Assembly: GCA_003956705.1 (NCBI GenBank)
Contig: QZCP01000024.1
Location: forward strand, 262,815-326,814
Origin: Brevipalpus yothersi
Taxonomy: Eukaryota; Arthropoda; Arachnida; Trombidiformes; Tenuipalpidae
Direction of reading: 5' to 3'
DNA: 64,000 nt
Shown here piece by piece: positions 1-12,103 of this stretch. A program made the position numbers and the translations under genes. The notes below the pieces were generated by a model. The model ran no database searches and was not told where the DNA came from. It worked only from the letters and a program-made list of their open reading frames with translations. Each line of letters starts with the position of its first letter. The first letter of the stretch is position 1.

Positions 1-241
1 CTGGTACTTGAATGAATTGAGTACTCTACTCGCTTGAAATATTTACTAGAGTGTATTCTGTCTCTCTCTTTCTTTCTCTCTCTCTCTCTGTAACATTTTT
101 GAAAAGTGTGTGCCTTCCTTCTCTAACCAAATTTGTCTGTCTCTCTTTCTCTCTTTCTCTCTCTCTTTCTCTCTTCCGCTTTCTTTCTTTTCTGTCTCTT
201 TTCTTTCTCTCTGTATTCCCGTTTTCTTTTCCCCTGAGCAG
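1..241 (+). repeat. Pyrimidine-rich (CT/TTTC) tract, intron tail upstream of PMCA exon
   Basis: Positions about 58-230 are almost entirely C and T on the + strand. The stretch runs into a CAG at 239-241 that serves as the splice acceptor of the next exon, so it is most likely the end of an intron. Open frames across it are low-complexity Leu/Ser/Phe products and are not genes. Confidence 0.7.
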
Positions 242-499
242 ATTCGTGTTGTAAATGCGTTCAGGAGCGGTGTCGGTGTTGACCCTAGGAATCCTCCACC
301 TCCTTCACTGCTTCGTCGAGCAGCAGCCATGAAATCTGCTTCTCTAGATGCTGGTACATCACCTCCCACCACCTCATCCTCCATCACCTGTAAACCTGGA
401 GTGGCTCATAGCTTTAGTCTTGATAAGGATAAAGAATTGGACCGAAATCCAACTCCAAGTGATGTGAGAAACAATCAAAGTGTTGAAACAGCTGTCTAA
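242..499 (+). CDS. PMCA: Plasma-membrane Ca2+-transporting ATPase (PMCA), C-terminal exon (partial)
   Basis: This is a terminal coding exon of a P2B calcium pump, which exports Ca2+ across the plasma membrane. After the acceptor AG at 240-241 the exon reads IRVVNAFRSG, the second half of the calmodulin-binding autoinhibitory helix conserved in PMCAs. A Ser/Pro/Thr-rich tail of about 75 residues follows and ends ...QSVETAV with a stop at 497-499. The last four residues, ETAV, fit a class I PDZ ligand (S/T-x-hydrophobic at the end), as in the long vertebrate PMCA splice forms ending ETSL or ETSV. The catalytic body lies upstream, outside the window. An in-frame Met further inside the exon is not a start. 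The phase of entry is 0 relative to the Ile codon. Family assignment rests on the calmodulin-binding segment plus the C-terminal PDZ motif. Confidence 0.82.
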   Translation: MRVVNAFRSGVGVDPRNPPPPSLLRRAAAMKSASLDAGTSPPTTSSSITCKPGVAHSFSLDKDKELDRNPTPSDVRNNQSVETAV

Positions 500-1595
500 A
501 ATTCGTTGTGGGAAGAATAATCATTCTCTCACATACGTATACATACACACACACACACTCTTTCTCTCTCTATCTTCCTTCACCAATTTTTATCAGTGGA
601 ACAATTGATTTATGATCAATTAATAATGGATAAAATAAGACTAAAATCGATCAACCACAAAAATCAATAATGAAATAGTTGAACTCTTATTAATTATTAT
701 GGAATCACTTTTTAAAGCAGCAGCAAGTCAAAATGATGATTTTTATCGGAGATTTCTTCCTCTTTTCTTGAATCTCTCTCCTCTCCTCTTCCTCATCCAT
801 CCATTTTCCTCTCCATCTTCACCTTTCCGATCAATCCAATGGTCTTTTCACTTTCGATCCTATCATCTCTTTTATTATTCATCCAACTTCTATTTCGATC
901 ATCGACTGCAATGCACCTTTTCATCTGCTCATCTCATCGCTTGGAGAAGTTTTTTGCTCTCTCTCTCTTTTTTCACATCATCACTTTCTCAACGGCAGCT
1001 CTCTTTCTCTCTCTCTCTCCTCTTTGTCTTTATTTACTTTTCATCCGCTATCTTGATCTCTCTTGCATGATCTCTTTTCCTCTCTCTCTCTCCCTTTTTC
1101 GGTTTTGCCATCTAGAACATCGTTTACGTCACCCATGTTCATATCCTTAGATAGTCATGGAAGATTCGAAAATTTTCAACTCGAAAAAAAGTAGCCTATT
1201 TTTAGAGCTCCATCACCATAGTTATCTTCCTCTCTCTTTCTCTTTCTATTTCTATTTCTATTTCCCTTTCTTTTCCTCTCTCTCTCTCTTTTCTGACTCA
1301 ATAATAGAAATCAGTGAGACAGTAGCTCCTCTTGATAGGACTCGACTGGGTACACATGATCATCAGCCCCCCTCATCTTGTTGGTTAATCCAATTTTCTT
1401 ACGCTAATTCGGGAGTATTTTCAGAATTCATCATTTTCGATCAGAATAAGCCGGCATATATTCGTCTCTCTCCTTTCATCCGTAACCACTCAACTTTGAG
1501 GATCAAGCAGACTCTTCATCATCATCTTCCTCTTCTTCTTCTTCTTCTTGGTTTCACTCTCTTGTGAACACAGTTGAGCAAGTTAATTTTGTCAT

Positions 1596-1635
<40 letters not shown>

Positions 1636-1894
1636 CTACTCTCTTGAATCCTGTGTTCTCACACTTGTCTTGCTCTCTCTTTCTCTGTCTATCTTGTTCC
1701 TCGGTCATCATCATTTCCACTCGGTTGATGAACAAATCTACACTTTATCTCTGTTGATTCCCTGTATTCCTTGGGAAAAGAAAAGAAAGAAGGACGAGAA
1801 AAGTTTTTTTTGTCCCATTTTATTTGTTGTTTCTCACATCCACATCCACCGACGCATCTCTCTCTCTCTCTCAATCTTTTCTTCAAAAAACAAT
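500..1894 (+). other. CT-rich 3' UTR / intergenic stretch
   Basis: No gene is supported here. The + strand is strongly pyrimidine-biased from about 730 to 1880, with a pure (CT)n run at about 1600-1631 and a (TTC)n run at about 1520-1550. The first few hundred bases probably hold the PMCA 3' UTR, and the last part the promoter and 5' UTR of the filamin-type gene. Long open frames over this DNA are low-complexity translations of the repeats. Confidence 0.6.
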
Positions 1895-2473
1895 ATGACC
1901 TCCATACTCGCTAATGGCCCGGGACTAAGTTCTGGTCGAGCTGGTGAAGCGTGTAAATTTACCATTCTATCACCTGCTGGCTCAACTAAATTCAATCCAG
2001 CATCGTGTTCAGTTGCCTTTGAGGGACCCTCTAAGCCGGAGATAAAATTTATCACCAACAAGGATGGTACCGTTGAGTGTTCATGGTCACCAAAATTGCC
2101 CGGAAGCTACAAGATATACGTTCGTTATGAGGATAAAGAGATTGCCGGCAGTCCGTTTATGTGTAAAATTACTGGTGGTGAAGAGTTGGCCAAATCACAA
2201 GTGGGCAAAATAAAGTGTTCAGGTGCTGGATTGAAAGAGGGAAAAACTCATGTTACTAATGAGATTGTTGTTGATACCAAGGAATCGGGCATCATCGGTG
2301 GTCTCAATGTGTCCATGGAAGGTCCTGCCAAGCCGGAGATCAATTTCAAGAATACTTCTGGTGGTATATTGATTTTACAATACAAACCAACCAGCCCTGG
2401 TAGCTACAAGTTACACCTCAAGTTTCAAGAGATCCATGTTCCTGGATCACCTTTTCCTATCAAAGTTACGTAA
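1895..2473 (+). CDS. Filamin-type immunoglobulin repeat protein, two repeats
   Basis: The frame encodes 192 residues forming two filamin/ABP280 Ig-like repeats. Repeat 1 (about residues 4-95) has the family marks NGPGL, an FTI strand, EGPSKPEI and PGSYKIYVRYED..IAGSPF. Repeat 2 (about 100-192) has CSGAGLKEG, VDTK, MEGPAKPEI and SYKLHLKF...VPGSPFPIKV. Such repeats bind membrane receptors and dimerise in actin-crosslinking filamins. They resemble the last repeats of filamin or jitterbug-type proteins, where similar short proteins lacking the actin-binding domain exist. The start is placed at ATG 1895 because the frame upstream is CT-repeat translation and the Met precedes repeat 1 by a few residues. 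An upstream exon spliced in here cannot be excluded, in which case this is the 3' end of a longer filamin. An AATAAA directly after the stop is probably too close to act as the polyadenylation signal. Confidence 0.8.
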   Translation: MTSILANGPGLSSGRAGEACKFTILSPAGSTKFNPASCSVAFEGPSKPEIKFITNKDGTVECSWSPKLPGSYKIYVRYEDKEIAGSPFMCKITGGEELAKSQVGKIKCSGAGLKEGKTHVTNEIVVDTKESGIIGGLNVSMEGPAKPEINFKNTSGGILILQYKPTSPGSYKLHLKFQEIHVPGSPFPIKVT

Positions 2474-3217
2474 AATAAATGGCTTAAAATTCTAAAGTCA
2501 AAGTCTCCTTTGTCCGGCCTCTACTCACCCACTCTTACACACTCGAAAACACACTCATACACAACGATAAATCCCTTTACTCATCATATGCAAATCAGAA
2601 ATCGGAATCGGAGAACTATGTTGACGGTATCAGAAGAAGAGGGAATATTTGGACACAAGAAGAGATGAACAGAGTCTAGAAAGAGAATGGAATAAAGAGT
2701 AAAGATGTTGTATAAAATTCAATCCCTTTTAGAGAGAGAACAATCGAATGTTCAAACGTATTGATGGAGATTCGTGGTGTACAACAATGGCTAATATCCA
2801 CAATATTCTGTATGAAAGTAGCTTGGAATTTTGAGCATCGTTCATCATCTCTGTTCCACATGATCTTTTCGATCCTTTTGTCTATGTCTGCTCCTTATGT
2901 TCTTTTCTTCTCTCTCTTTTTCCCTTTTTCTCCTATCTTTTATGGGCATTTTTTCTCCAAAACGAGCGATACTTGAGGCGATCTCTTTGATCTTTTCTCT
3001 CTTCCTCAAACTTCAGTTTTATACAACAAAATGCTATTTTTCTTGCTCTCTGGACAGGAACAAAGTGCTTAGTATTGCTTTCTGTACTGACAAACTCGCA
3101 TTTTTTGGTCTTTCTTTTCCTTAACATTTGCTCTCAGTTGCGGATCCTTGGCCACCTACTATCACACAACTAGTTCCATAATGCTTTTGATGGATGCTCA
3201 GGATGGATACTTCCATT

Positions 3218-3219
<2 letters not shown>

Positions 3220-3260
<41 letters not shown>

Positions 3261-3466
3261 NNNNNNNNNNNNNNNNNNNNNNNNNNNNNNNNNNNNNNNN
3301 NNNNNNNNNNNNNNNNNNNNNNNNNNNNNNNNNNNNNNNNNNNNNNNNNNNNNNNNNNNNNNNNNNNNNNNNNNNNNNNNNNNNNNNNNNNNNNNNNNNN
3401 NNNNNNNNNNNNNNNNNNNNNNNNNNNNNNNNNNNNNNNNNNNNNNNNNNNNNNNNNNNNNNNNNN

Positions 3467-3520
<54 letters not shown>
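3220..3520 (+). repeat. (CT)n microsatellite containing an assembly gap
   Basis: Pure CT dinucleotide repeat occupies 3220-3260 and 3467-3520, with unknown bases at 3261-3466 (206 N). The repeat on both sides suggests the assembler could not close a long CT tract, so the gap length is unreliable. Confidence 0.9.
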
Positions 3521-3522
<2 letters not shown>

Positions 3523-4806
3523 CTCATCTTTTCCTCTTTACCACCAAAATTCACTCACTAGAATTTCAGCCAAATTTTTCGCTCTTATTCACTATTTCTC
3601 GATTCTCGCTCTCTTTCTCTCCATTTGCTCTTGCTCATTCTCTTCTCATCTTTCTTCTTCTTCTTCTTCTTCTTCTTCTTCTTTTCCTCTCATCATTCTC
3701 TTTGCCTTCTCGTTCTCTGGTCTTGCATTTAATCCTGTGCACTAAATCAAATTATTATGAATGAGATAATGGAAGAGTGACAGAAGCACTGCCAATGTGA
3801 GCGCTTGTGACGACGCTTGTGATCTTTTTCTTATCTCCATCTTCGATTCGATTCTCGCCAGCTATTCTCTTCACCTCTGTCAAAATTTTTGTTCTCTCCA
3901 CCACCATCAACGATGATGCTCATCGTTTTTTTCTCACGAGAAATGTCTGCCATAGATATCATATGAAGAAGAGAGATGCTTTTTTCCCTCTCTCTCTTTC
4001 CAACAATTGTCCGCATCATTTTCTTCCTACCACTTTCCTCTTCCTATTTCTCTCCTCTCGATTCTCTCTTTATTGGTCTCTGTCTTTATTTTTTCCCTCC
4101 TTCTTTCACTTGTACCAACCTTGAAAGAAATGCTGAAATAATAATAATGGAAAAGTGTAACAAGAAATTCATCATACTGATGATGATTATCTTAGATATA
4201 TTTGACTGTTCCAAAGCTATGCAATACATGAATAACTTCTCTATTGCTTCTCCTTTTTTTTATTGAAAAATCAATCTTGTTAGACGGAAGTATCTTCCAC
4301 TCATCTTTATCTCGCCTTCTTCTTTTTTTTCCGCGCTTCATTTATTGAATCAATCCTATCATACCCCTATCTCCTATTGCCTTGGTACTCCTTACCCAAT
4401 CTTCTCCTTTTCCTCTCTATCCATTCTCTCCCTTCTACAAAGTTTTTCCACTCTCAAAGAATTAGTTTGACGAAATCACGTTAACATTTCTTATTCAAAT
4501 AAAACGATTACTTGCAAATATCGATTTTTATGTGTGTGCGATATACACATATGTATGTATAAGGAGCACACTCATCAGTTGCCTTCCCGCAATGCTTTCA
4601 CCTGTCTCTCTACCTCACCATCTATCTGCCTAAGCTTTGCTCTGAAGAAAAAAATGTTGACGCTTCTATGCTCAAAAATTGGCCAATCTACACTTGGATC
4701 ATTCCATCAACTATAACCCTCCCGATTCTCTTCCTTCTCATCTCCATCTTCTGCCATATTTACCCAGTTAGAGGTCGCGATCAAATGCAAACATTTTGTG
4801 GTTTCG

Positions 4807-4807
<1 letters not shown>

Positions 4808-4866
<59 letters not shown>
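4808..4866 (+). repeat. (GA)n microsatellite
   Basis: An uninterrupted GA dinucleotide run of about 59 bp. It is purine-rich on the + strand, the opposite strand bias to the CT tracts before it. Confidence 0.95.
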
Positions 4867-4869
<3 letters not shown>

Positions 4870-7800
4870 AAGAAACCACTTGAGGTATATATGGCAATAC
4901 TCGACCAGAGGGGAGAGAGTTAAGATGGCAAGTAGTGAGGATTTATTCAGAAGAAACTTTCATTCCTTTCTATTCCTTCTTATTCCAAACCAAAATAGCT
5001 TATTTTGACCACAATCCATTGTCCCAGGTGGTCCCTTCTCATTCAATGTCTTTTGATTGTGATTCTTGTGGATTCTCTTGACCTCTTGTCACTTGAATTC
5101 CTTCCTTCGTGTCAACAACTATCCCCAGGATTCCTTCATGTGTATATACGTATGTGTGCAAGTGTGTCAACTCTTTCCTTATATATATACTTCGCATGAG
5201 ATCACGCGATTTTATCATAATCACTCTCAAATGATCTAGTTGAGTGGCTATCAATCGATGGATTAGATGCAGCTCTCTTCTCCCATCCTATCCTGGAAAA
5301 ATAAATGACGAATGAGTAATTGAGGGCTTCACTTTATCATCTATCTTGCTCAAAAGCAGCCTCAACTTTGATCTTTTACTGCTAATCGTTTCACTATGAA
5401 TGAGCTGACAAACTCATTTCAAGCTCAAAGAATGAAAACCTAGGATTTACAATCGTGTTCCAAATGCCAAAAGTATGGTAATTCAAAGGCAGGCAAATGA
5501 GATAGAGAGAAGGAGAGAGAGTGAGAGTAAAATTCGTGTTAAGGGATCAATCAAATTGCTGTGGAAAATGAATTCGAAAATCTGATCTTGAAAGTTCATC
5601 ATGAAAAATAGTTAGCTAGTTATGGAAAGCTTTTAAGCTCTTGTTGAAAAAGAGAGAGGGAATCAAGCGAGTATGAAGAGAAAGGTTTATCACAACTCAA
5701 CCGGACTTGATCTACTTGGTAGGCTCCGGGAATGGGTAAGTCGAAAAATTATCAAATGCTTGAAGAATAATCTGAGACTGCATACACCCGCAAAATTTTG
5801 TTGATGACTGCATGTGATTCAAATTTTGGTTGACATTCAAGTATTGTAGTATACTTTTTCCTAATTATATCTGAATTGGCTCATTGCTTATGGTTGGAAT
5901 GCATCTACTCTCTTCCTTGAATGCACCTTTATTCCTTGTGCTCTCTCTTCCACATTGACATGGACTGAATTTAACTTTATTTATTTTTGCATCATTTTCA
6001 CTTTATCTTACTTCTCACAATAACATTTTATCTGATTCTCTGTTTTTTCTCTCTTTCATTTGTTAATATGACAAAAAGAGTCCAGGTGATGCCTTAAATC
6101 AAGAAAAAGATATAATCATTACCAACGATGGATTCAATGGATCAATGATCGATAATCACCACAATTCTAAGAATAATAATAAGTCACCTTTATTATGAGC
6201 AATCAACCGGTGTCTGGTTTACTATGGTTATGATTACACTTAATAGCTGGTAAAAAGTTCAGGTCACTCTTGTTCTCACTGTGGCTATTTTTCAATCAAT
6301 CTGAGAGAGACCTGAGACCAATGTCTCACATTCCAGTTGAAGACAAATTATTCCCACGTGAACAAAAGAGAACATTTTTTCATCACCCAAGAAGCAAGAG
6401 TGAAGTACAAAGAATCAACTCTCACACACTAAGCGTTGAATCTGATAATGGTCAACACAGATCAGTCCACTGGTCTCGAATCTTGTCACATCCACCCTTT
6501 TCGATGGATAAATTGGATGCCCTTTCCCAGGACTTTTTTCGAAAAGCCTTGTCACAATGCCACCGAATTAGTTCCTAACTATCATAATCATTATCATCAT
6601 AATCATCATCATAATCTAGATCTAGATGATTCTTTTGCTCCCAAAGATTCTATCGATCACTTTGTTCAATTCATAGATTATCTGTTCATTCAGTCATTTC
6701 TATAGCATTTGACCTCATGCAAGAGATTTTGAAAGAGAAAGAGAAAGAAGCAAAGAATATTCGTAAAGATGCATTTTTTTCTGTAGCCCACCACACTGTT
6801 CACCTTATTCTTTCACCCACCATACATAGTGCATTATTATCAACCATTATTTTCCTACGAGACTTTTCTTCCTCTTCTTTGCCATGATCAACTGTGATAA
6901 TTGGCCTGAATCCATAGGGAAAAAGCAAACACAAAAGAATGACGAAGCGTATTCAATGGCTCTGGAGGGGGACCAACAAAACGAAAACTCAGTTAGATGA
7001 ATATATATATATATATATATAAATATGCATATGTGGAATCCTTCTCTTCTTCATTCTTTTGCATTTTTGCTTCACTTTTTTCTTCGCTGCCATATTTTTC
7101 TCTGGTCGATTGTTATTGTTAATCCTAATGCACCATCTGAATAATTGTGATGGTGATGGAAGCCTCAAAAAGATAGTTTATTCATTTATCATTATATTCT
7201 TGTTGTCTAATTTTCAATAAATGAGAGTAACCGTTGAGAATTGAATATATACCGTCATGTAGATTACTAGTAAGATGGAGCAAAATTCAAATCAACATCA
7301 AAGGTTGTAGATGACGAAACATCTTGGAGTATCGAATTGAACTTGGATCGTGACCAAAATTTGACGCATTTGAATTGATGCAACCTTTATTCATCACACT
7401 TGAGCTTCAAATCCAGTGAATACTGAATCAGATGTAATGGAATCCTCTTTAGACTTTTTTCTCGTCTTCATTTTCATCCACATCTCCCTCCTGATTGCTA
7501 TTCAGGATGCTCTGAGCATTCTTATTTTATTTTTTGCATATTTGCCCGAGAATGCCGTGATATTTCGAATATAAAACGAGTTGCGAAGATGCTTTTCAGC
7601 CTCACAAAGAATACAAATTTTCTCACACCATAATACATACCAAAAGCAATAAGGTATACCTCTATGTGCTCAAGAAACTAGGGCTAACAGAACACAATTT
7701 CTGGAAAATTATTCTTTCTCCCATTGTGTCGATAAGTACACAGAGTGGTTTGCTCACCTCAAATAAAATGATGAAAAATATCATGCTCGAAAATTTTTAG

Positions 7801-9458
7801 CAAGTCAAAAACAATTCTGTTTCAAATGTACCTCCTTTCCCATTTTCGATAGCAAGATCAAGTGAATGAGAAAAAACAATCATTTTCACCTTGTTTACTT
7901 AAACTGATGAGATATATTTTATACATGTATTATTAGTTGCTTGACGTCTCTGAATGTCCTCAATTTTCTCTGATTCTGATTTTTGAAAAAATTCACAAAT
8001 TTGTCCACCATAGATTCTCGTTGAATCAAAGCTTGATAGTGATGAAGTTTTATGAATGGATCAATTGTATGAAACTCACAAAATTATGAAATTGGAGACT
8101 TTTTTTAGGATCTCAAATTCATTGGAGCTTATCTTATATGATTGCATGATTTTTTCCTATTGACGTTAGGGAATTTAGTGACTCCTTCTTCCCATGAATT
8201 CTATAAGTCAAGTCAAGTTCTTATGAAAGTTCTATATCGATTTCACCAGTGAGAGCCTAAGAACTCATCTCTCTCTCACCACTTCTGGCTTGCCTAAATC
8301 GATATCTCACTGAAGAGCAGTAATGAGTGGGTCTGAACAACACTGGCCACACGTAAGACTCCACTTGATTCCGCTTCGAGAAGAGATTCGAATTTTATTG
8401 AAGACTAGTATCCAGTAATCACCTTGCCTGGTCGATAATCCAAATCTCTTTCTCTCCCTCTCATAACTGGGGACATTCCGAAAGTATTGAGCTTCTTTTT
8501 GAACAGCTAGTGAGATTTATTCAATTGAGCTTCTTCTTGAGGCTCAGATTTTTCTATCAATTGAATCAATTCATATCGTGTCATTCAACGAGTCTCTCTC
8601 AAGTAAATCTTTTAGTCTTTGGGCTAGATGGTCCATCAATACTTGGGAAGCAGAGTAAATGGGTTCTTCAGCTCACTATAGGAATGCTCTGAGAAAAACT
8701 CAAGAGCCAGGATTATGGACTGCAATGAGCAAAATGGGACACATGGAATATGACTTGTATCAGTTAGAGGAAATAGAATCAGTGAATGCCCAGATGTTAA
8801 TAAAACTAAATAAAGTTGAATGGTTGAAGTGGAAATGGATAGCAATAAGCCGATTTAAGGAATTAAATTCGTTTTATTTCCCCAAATTATTCATGATTTC
8901 CTTGGACAATCCAAAATTTGTGCTCTGAATTATAAAACTTCTCTCTGATTTGAAAAAAGAATGATCAGAAAAACGGTTTATCAAGATGTGAAAGGCTATC
9001 GTTTTGGACAATATAAACCACAAAATTCGATTAGAATAGAACAAATTTAGGTAGTTAATCCAAAAATCTTGTCTCCAAATGCAAAATCAATCTTATAGAA
9101 AAAAAAGGACGGCCCAAAAACAAATTTGCGGCAATGATCAAAGTCAGTATCAGATATTTATGGCAATTTTTGTTCGAATCCAGGCCATACGCGGGTCTTG
9201 ATTATGACTAGAAATGGAATTTCATTCAAATTTCAGTAAAAAATAAGGACGTATTTCAAAATATACGATAGATGAATTCTTGCACCTGTTAGACCTGAGA
9301 AGAAGTGGTCAATAGAATTCAATGCTACTTCGTCGGGACAAGATATCTTCCAAAACTAGGCGAATTTCCTTCGGAAATAACCACTTGAGTGAATTTATCA
9401 AAAAAGATGATATAAGGCTGGTTTCTTGGATAAAGGTCTCTATACATTGAAGCAATTG

Positions 9459-11193
9459 TCAAGAAAACAATTTACCAGCGAACATGGATTTTTCTTTTTC
9501 CAACGATTTCTTCTCTTTTATCTCAAGCTCCTTCAAATGTCGATTAACAACAGGAACTATTTCAGAGTCTAAACACTTCACTTCTTCGAAAGTTTTTCGT
9601 GATTCCTTGAAATCTGATGCATGCATAAGAGCAACCGCCTTTCGAAATAAAGCTTTGACATTGTTTGGCTCACGCTTGAGGACTTGGTTGCAGTTGTCTA
9701 TGGCTTCATAGTAATCATTTGTCTTGATTTTACACTGGGCTAAGTTGCTGAAAAAAATTACTCTCTTCAAATCAAGTTCACACCACTCTTCACTGTTAGG
9801 TTTCTCTCTGAGCATGAGATTCTCCAAGATATCCAATGCCTTGGAATAAGATTTGCCGGCTTTTTCATATTCACCAGATTTGAAAAAATCATTTCCTCTC
9901 TTTCTAAGATGAGGTAGAGCTTCAATCTGATCTTTTTCCGTCATTTGCCATAGTTCTTGTTCGTATCTATCTTTTTCGAACACTTCGAGGAGCTCCAAAT
10001 GGAATTCTAATTCAGATGGATCTCTCAACAAAGAATCTAAATCAGGATACCCTGTGGAACCTTTGAGAGCCATTCCGCAGCATGAAGAGGTATGAGATTG
10101 TTCATCATTGTTGGAATCAGCACCATTGTCGTTGCGTTTTGCAAATTTACGGTATTGCTTTGCGACAAAAACATATGAAGGAACAAGGCTTTTAGAACAG
10201 GTGATTTTTGCAACTTCTCCTACCCGCATAGTTTTTATGCACTCTTCCCATTGTTCAAGCTTGAATTTCTTTCCGATTATCATCTCCATAGGTTTTCCTC
10301 TTGAGCGACTGTCATCGATGATCTTTTCCGATCCATCAACCATCTGACTTGTCTTGAAGTGGAAGATGACCTGAAAAAATCGAGATATGTCAGAAAAACT
10401 AGGGATCTTGAGAAGAAAATCTTTCTAAAGTTTATCAAACAGGATGAGAGATACAACTACCCGAGGATAGAAGCAGCTTAAATCCACAGAATATGCTGGA
10501 CGCTCAAAAATGGAAGAGTTTTTGCAACTTTTGCTAGGTGTGCCTAGGCACTTCAATCGATCGATCGATCGAGGAAATATCGTATTCATAATTAGGCTGT
10601 TGTTTCAGAGCCTATTTATTGACTTTTAAAGCCTCAGAAATGATTGGGCTACATTTTTCCTAGCAATCAACAAATCTGCAGCATTAGATTCAAACTTTTG
10701 TTTCTCTTGAAATTTTAGTTCGTTGGTCTTGCTTGTCATGAATCCAAGGCAATTCATCTTTGTTCTCTTGATGAAATAATTAAAAAAAGCGAGCCCACAT
10801 AGAGTGAAGAAAATCATTCGCGATGAGAGCTAAATAAAGTTGCAAATAAAGTTTTGGCATCTAAAGCTGGAACAAAATTCAGATTCTTGAGGAAGGATTG
10901 TGACCTTTAAAACAGGAAAACAGAAAAAACACTGTGGAAGCAATGATTTTGATAAATGAAGCCGTAAGCAAGCAAATGGCAATGGATCATACGATAAAGG
11001 CACAGAAGATAGGTCGATACTAGTCACAATGGTGACCAACAAATGATAAGAGCAGTGTACCATAAAGCAGTAGAAATCAAGAGGATTGAATCACAGCATT
11101 AACGGAAATTCATTAACTTACTTTGCTATCTGGTGTAAAATTAGGAATATCTCCTTTGCCAGGGTAGATTATTTTCTTTTGTGTACCATTCAT
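9459..11193 (-). CDS. AIP: Aryl-hydrocarbon-receptor-interacting protein (AIP/XAP2), FKBP-like TPR co-chaperone
   Basis: Two coding exons are joined: 11193-11122 and 10370-9459, with intron 11121-10371 (GTAAGT donor, TTTTTCAG acceptor). The product is about 327 residues; human AIP has 330. Exon 1 (24 residues, ATG at 11193, in-frame stop just upstream) ends GKGDIPNFTPDSK. Exon 2 continues VIFHFKTSQ and then IIDDSRSRGKPMEMIIGKKF, the very conserved AIP FKBP-like domain segment. An SSCCGMALK stretch and a PDLDSLL...LEFHLELLEVF stretch end the PPIase-like part. TPR helices follow from about residue 175 (RKRGNDFFKSGEYEKAGKSYSKAL, shown in pieces in the family as three TPRs), with a C-terminal charged helix. 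AIP family members act in the cytosol as HSP90 co-chaperones for client receptors. The gene sits head-to-head with RAD51, their starts 910 bp apart. Confidence 0.93.
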
Positions 11194-12103
11194 ATTTGCA
11201 AAAATGGTGTATATTTTTGTCTACCACTTCATGAGAAAATAGAATATTATCTTGTACACGATCGAAGGAACATCAAACCAGCAAGACAAGTCAAGTGATT
11301 TAACAACCAAACATCCACTCGAACAGATACATGAGAGCCACGATGAGCTAAACATGCGGCCATGTCAACGATTGATACACATACACAAATCAGTAAACAC
11401 TAGTCATGAACATCATTCGCCAATAATATCCAAAAAATTTCGTTCATTCTGTGTACACATTCAACATGTATCCCCTTTCTTAAATCTCCTTCTTTCGACA
11501 TCGATCATATATTTCGCAATACCATCAACTTACAAGCCTCGAGATTGCCCAATACTGTTAAGAGAGAGAGATTATTTCCTTGAAAACCAAAGCAAAACAG
11601 AGAGAGAGAGAGAGAGAGTAAGAAAAAGTAGGCAAGTAACATCGTTGTGATCAATGTTGATGCGCGATGTTGACTAACAAGATGGACAACTTTGTCAAAT
11701 CTACAAGCCCACATCACATTGACTCACTGTTGTTACATACCTAATTGTAATCACATCAATTGTAAAATTGATAAAATTTCACATTATCAGAAGAAATCAT
11801 ATCTTGTCGATAATTTTTGTCGAGAAATAAAATTCGTACATTTTTTAGACCAGAAAATTTTTTCTCTTGAAACAACTTTACTAATCCTCAAGATGGAGTT
11901 ACGTGTGTTTTGGATGAAAAAATGATGAAATAAGTTTGACAAATAAAAACGGATCAAAATTTTGGCGCCAAAGCTTACTTCAAAACTTGACCGTAATGTT
12001 TTGGATGATGTAATTGCGTGTATGTGTGTGGTATATTTGATTGATTTGATTGTGAGCACATAAGATAAATTTAATTAAAATTATATAGATTATATAGATT
12101 AAA
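11194..12103. promoter_or_regulatory. Divergent promoter region between AIP and RAD51
   Basis: About 910 bp separate the two start codons, which face away from each other, so both promoters must lie here. The stretch holds a (GA)n run at 11599-11618 and is otherwise AT-rich. I see no TATA box or binding motif that I can name with confidence. Open frames in it (for example near 11252-11650) show no domain. Confidence 0.5.

Larger units (their letters stand above)
2474..9458. other. Gene-poor, microsatellite-rich stretch
   Basis: No convincing gene was found in these 7 kb. Present are pyrimidine-biased DNA (about 2880-4120 and 4300-4450), a gap inside (CT)n at 3261-3466, a (GA)n tract at 4808-4866, a (TTC)n tract at about 3650-3680 and an (AT)n run near 7002-7022. 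Two AG-preceded open stretches were seen. One at about 6094-6198 reads DALNQEKDII... and ends SPLL with a stop. One at about 6258-6578 reads SHIPVEDKLFPREQKRTFF... Either could be an exon, but neither shows a known domain or a partner exon. The frame at 8659-8928 also has no recognisable domain. Confidence 0.5.

Noticed and set aside
6270..6705. Two overlapping frames with SHIPVEDKLFPREQ and a His/Asn-rich stretch
   Set aside because: No domain, no partner exon and simple-repeat content (CATCAT). Kept only as a remark in the intergenic description.
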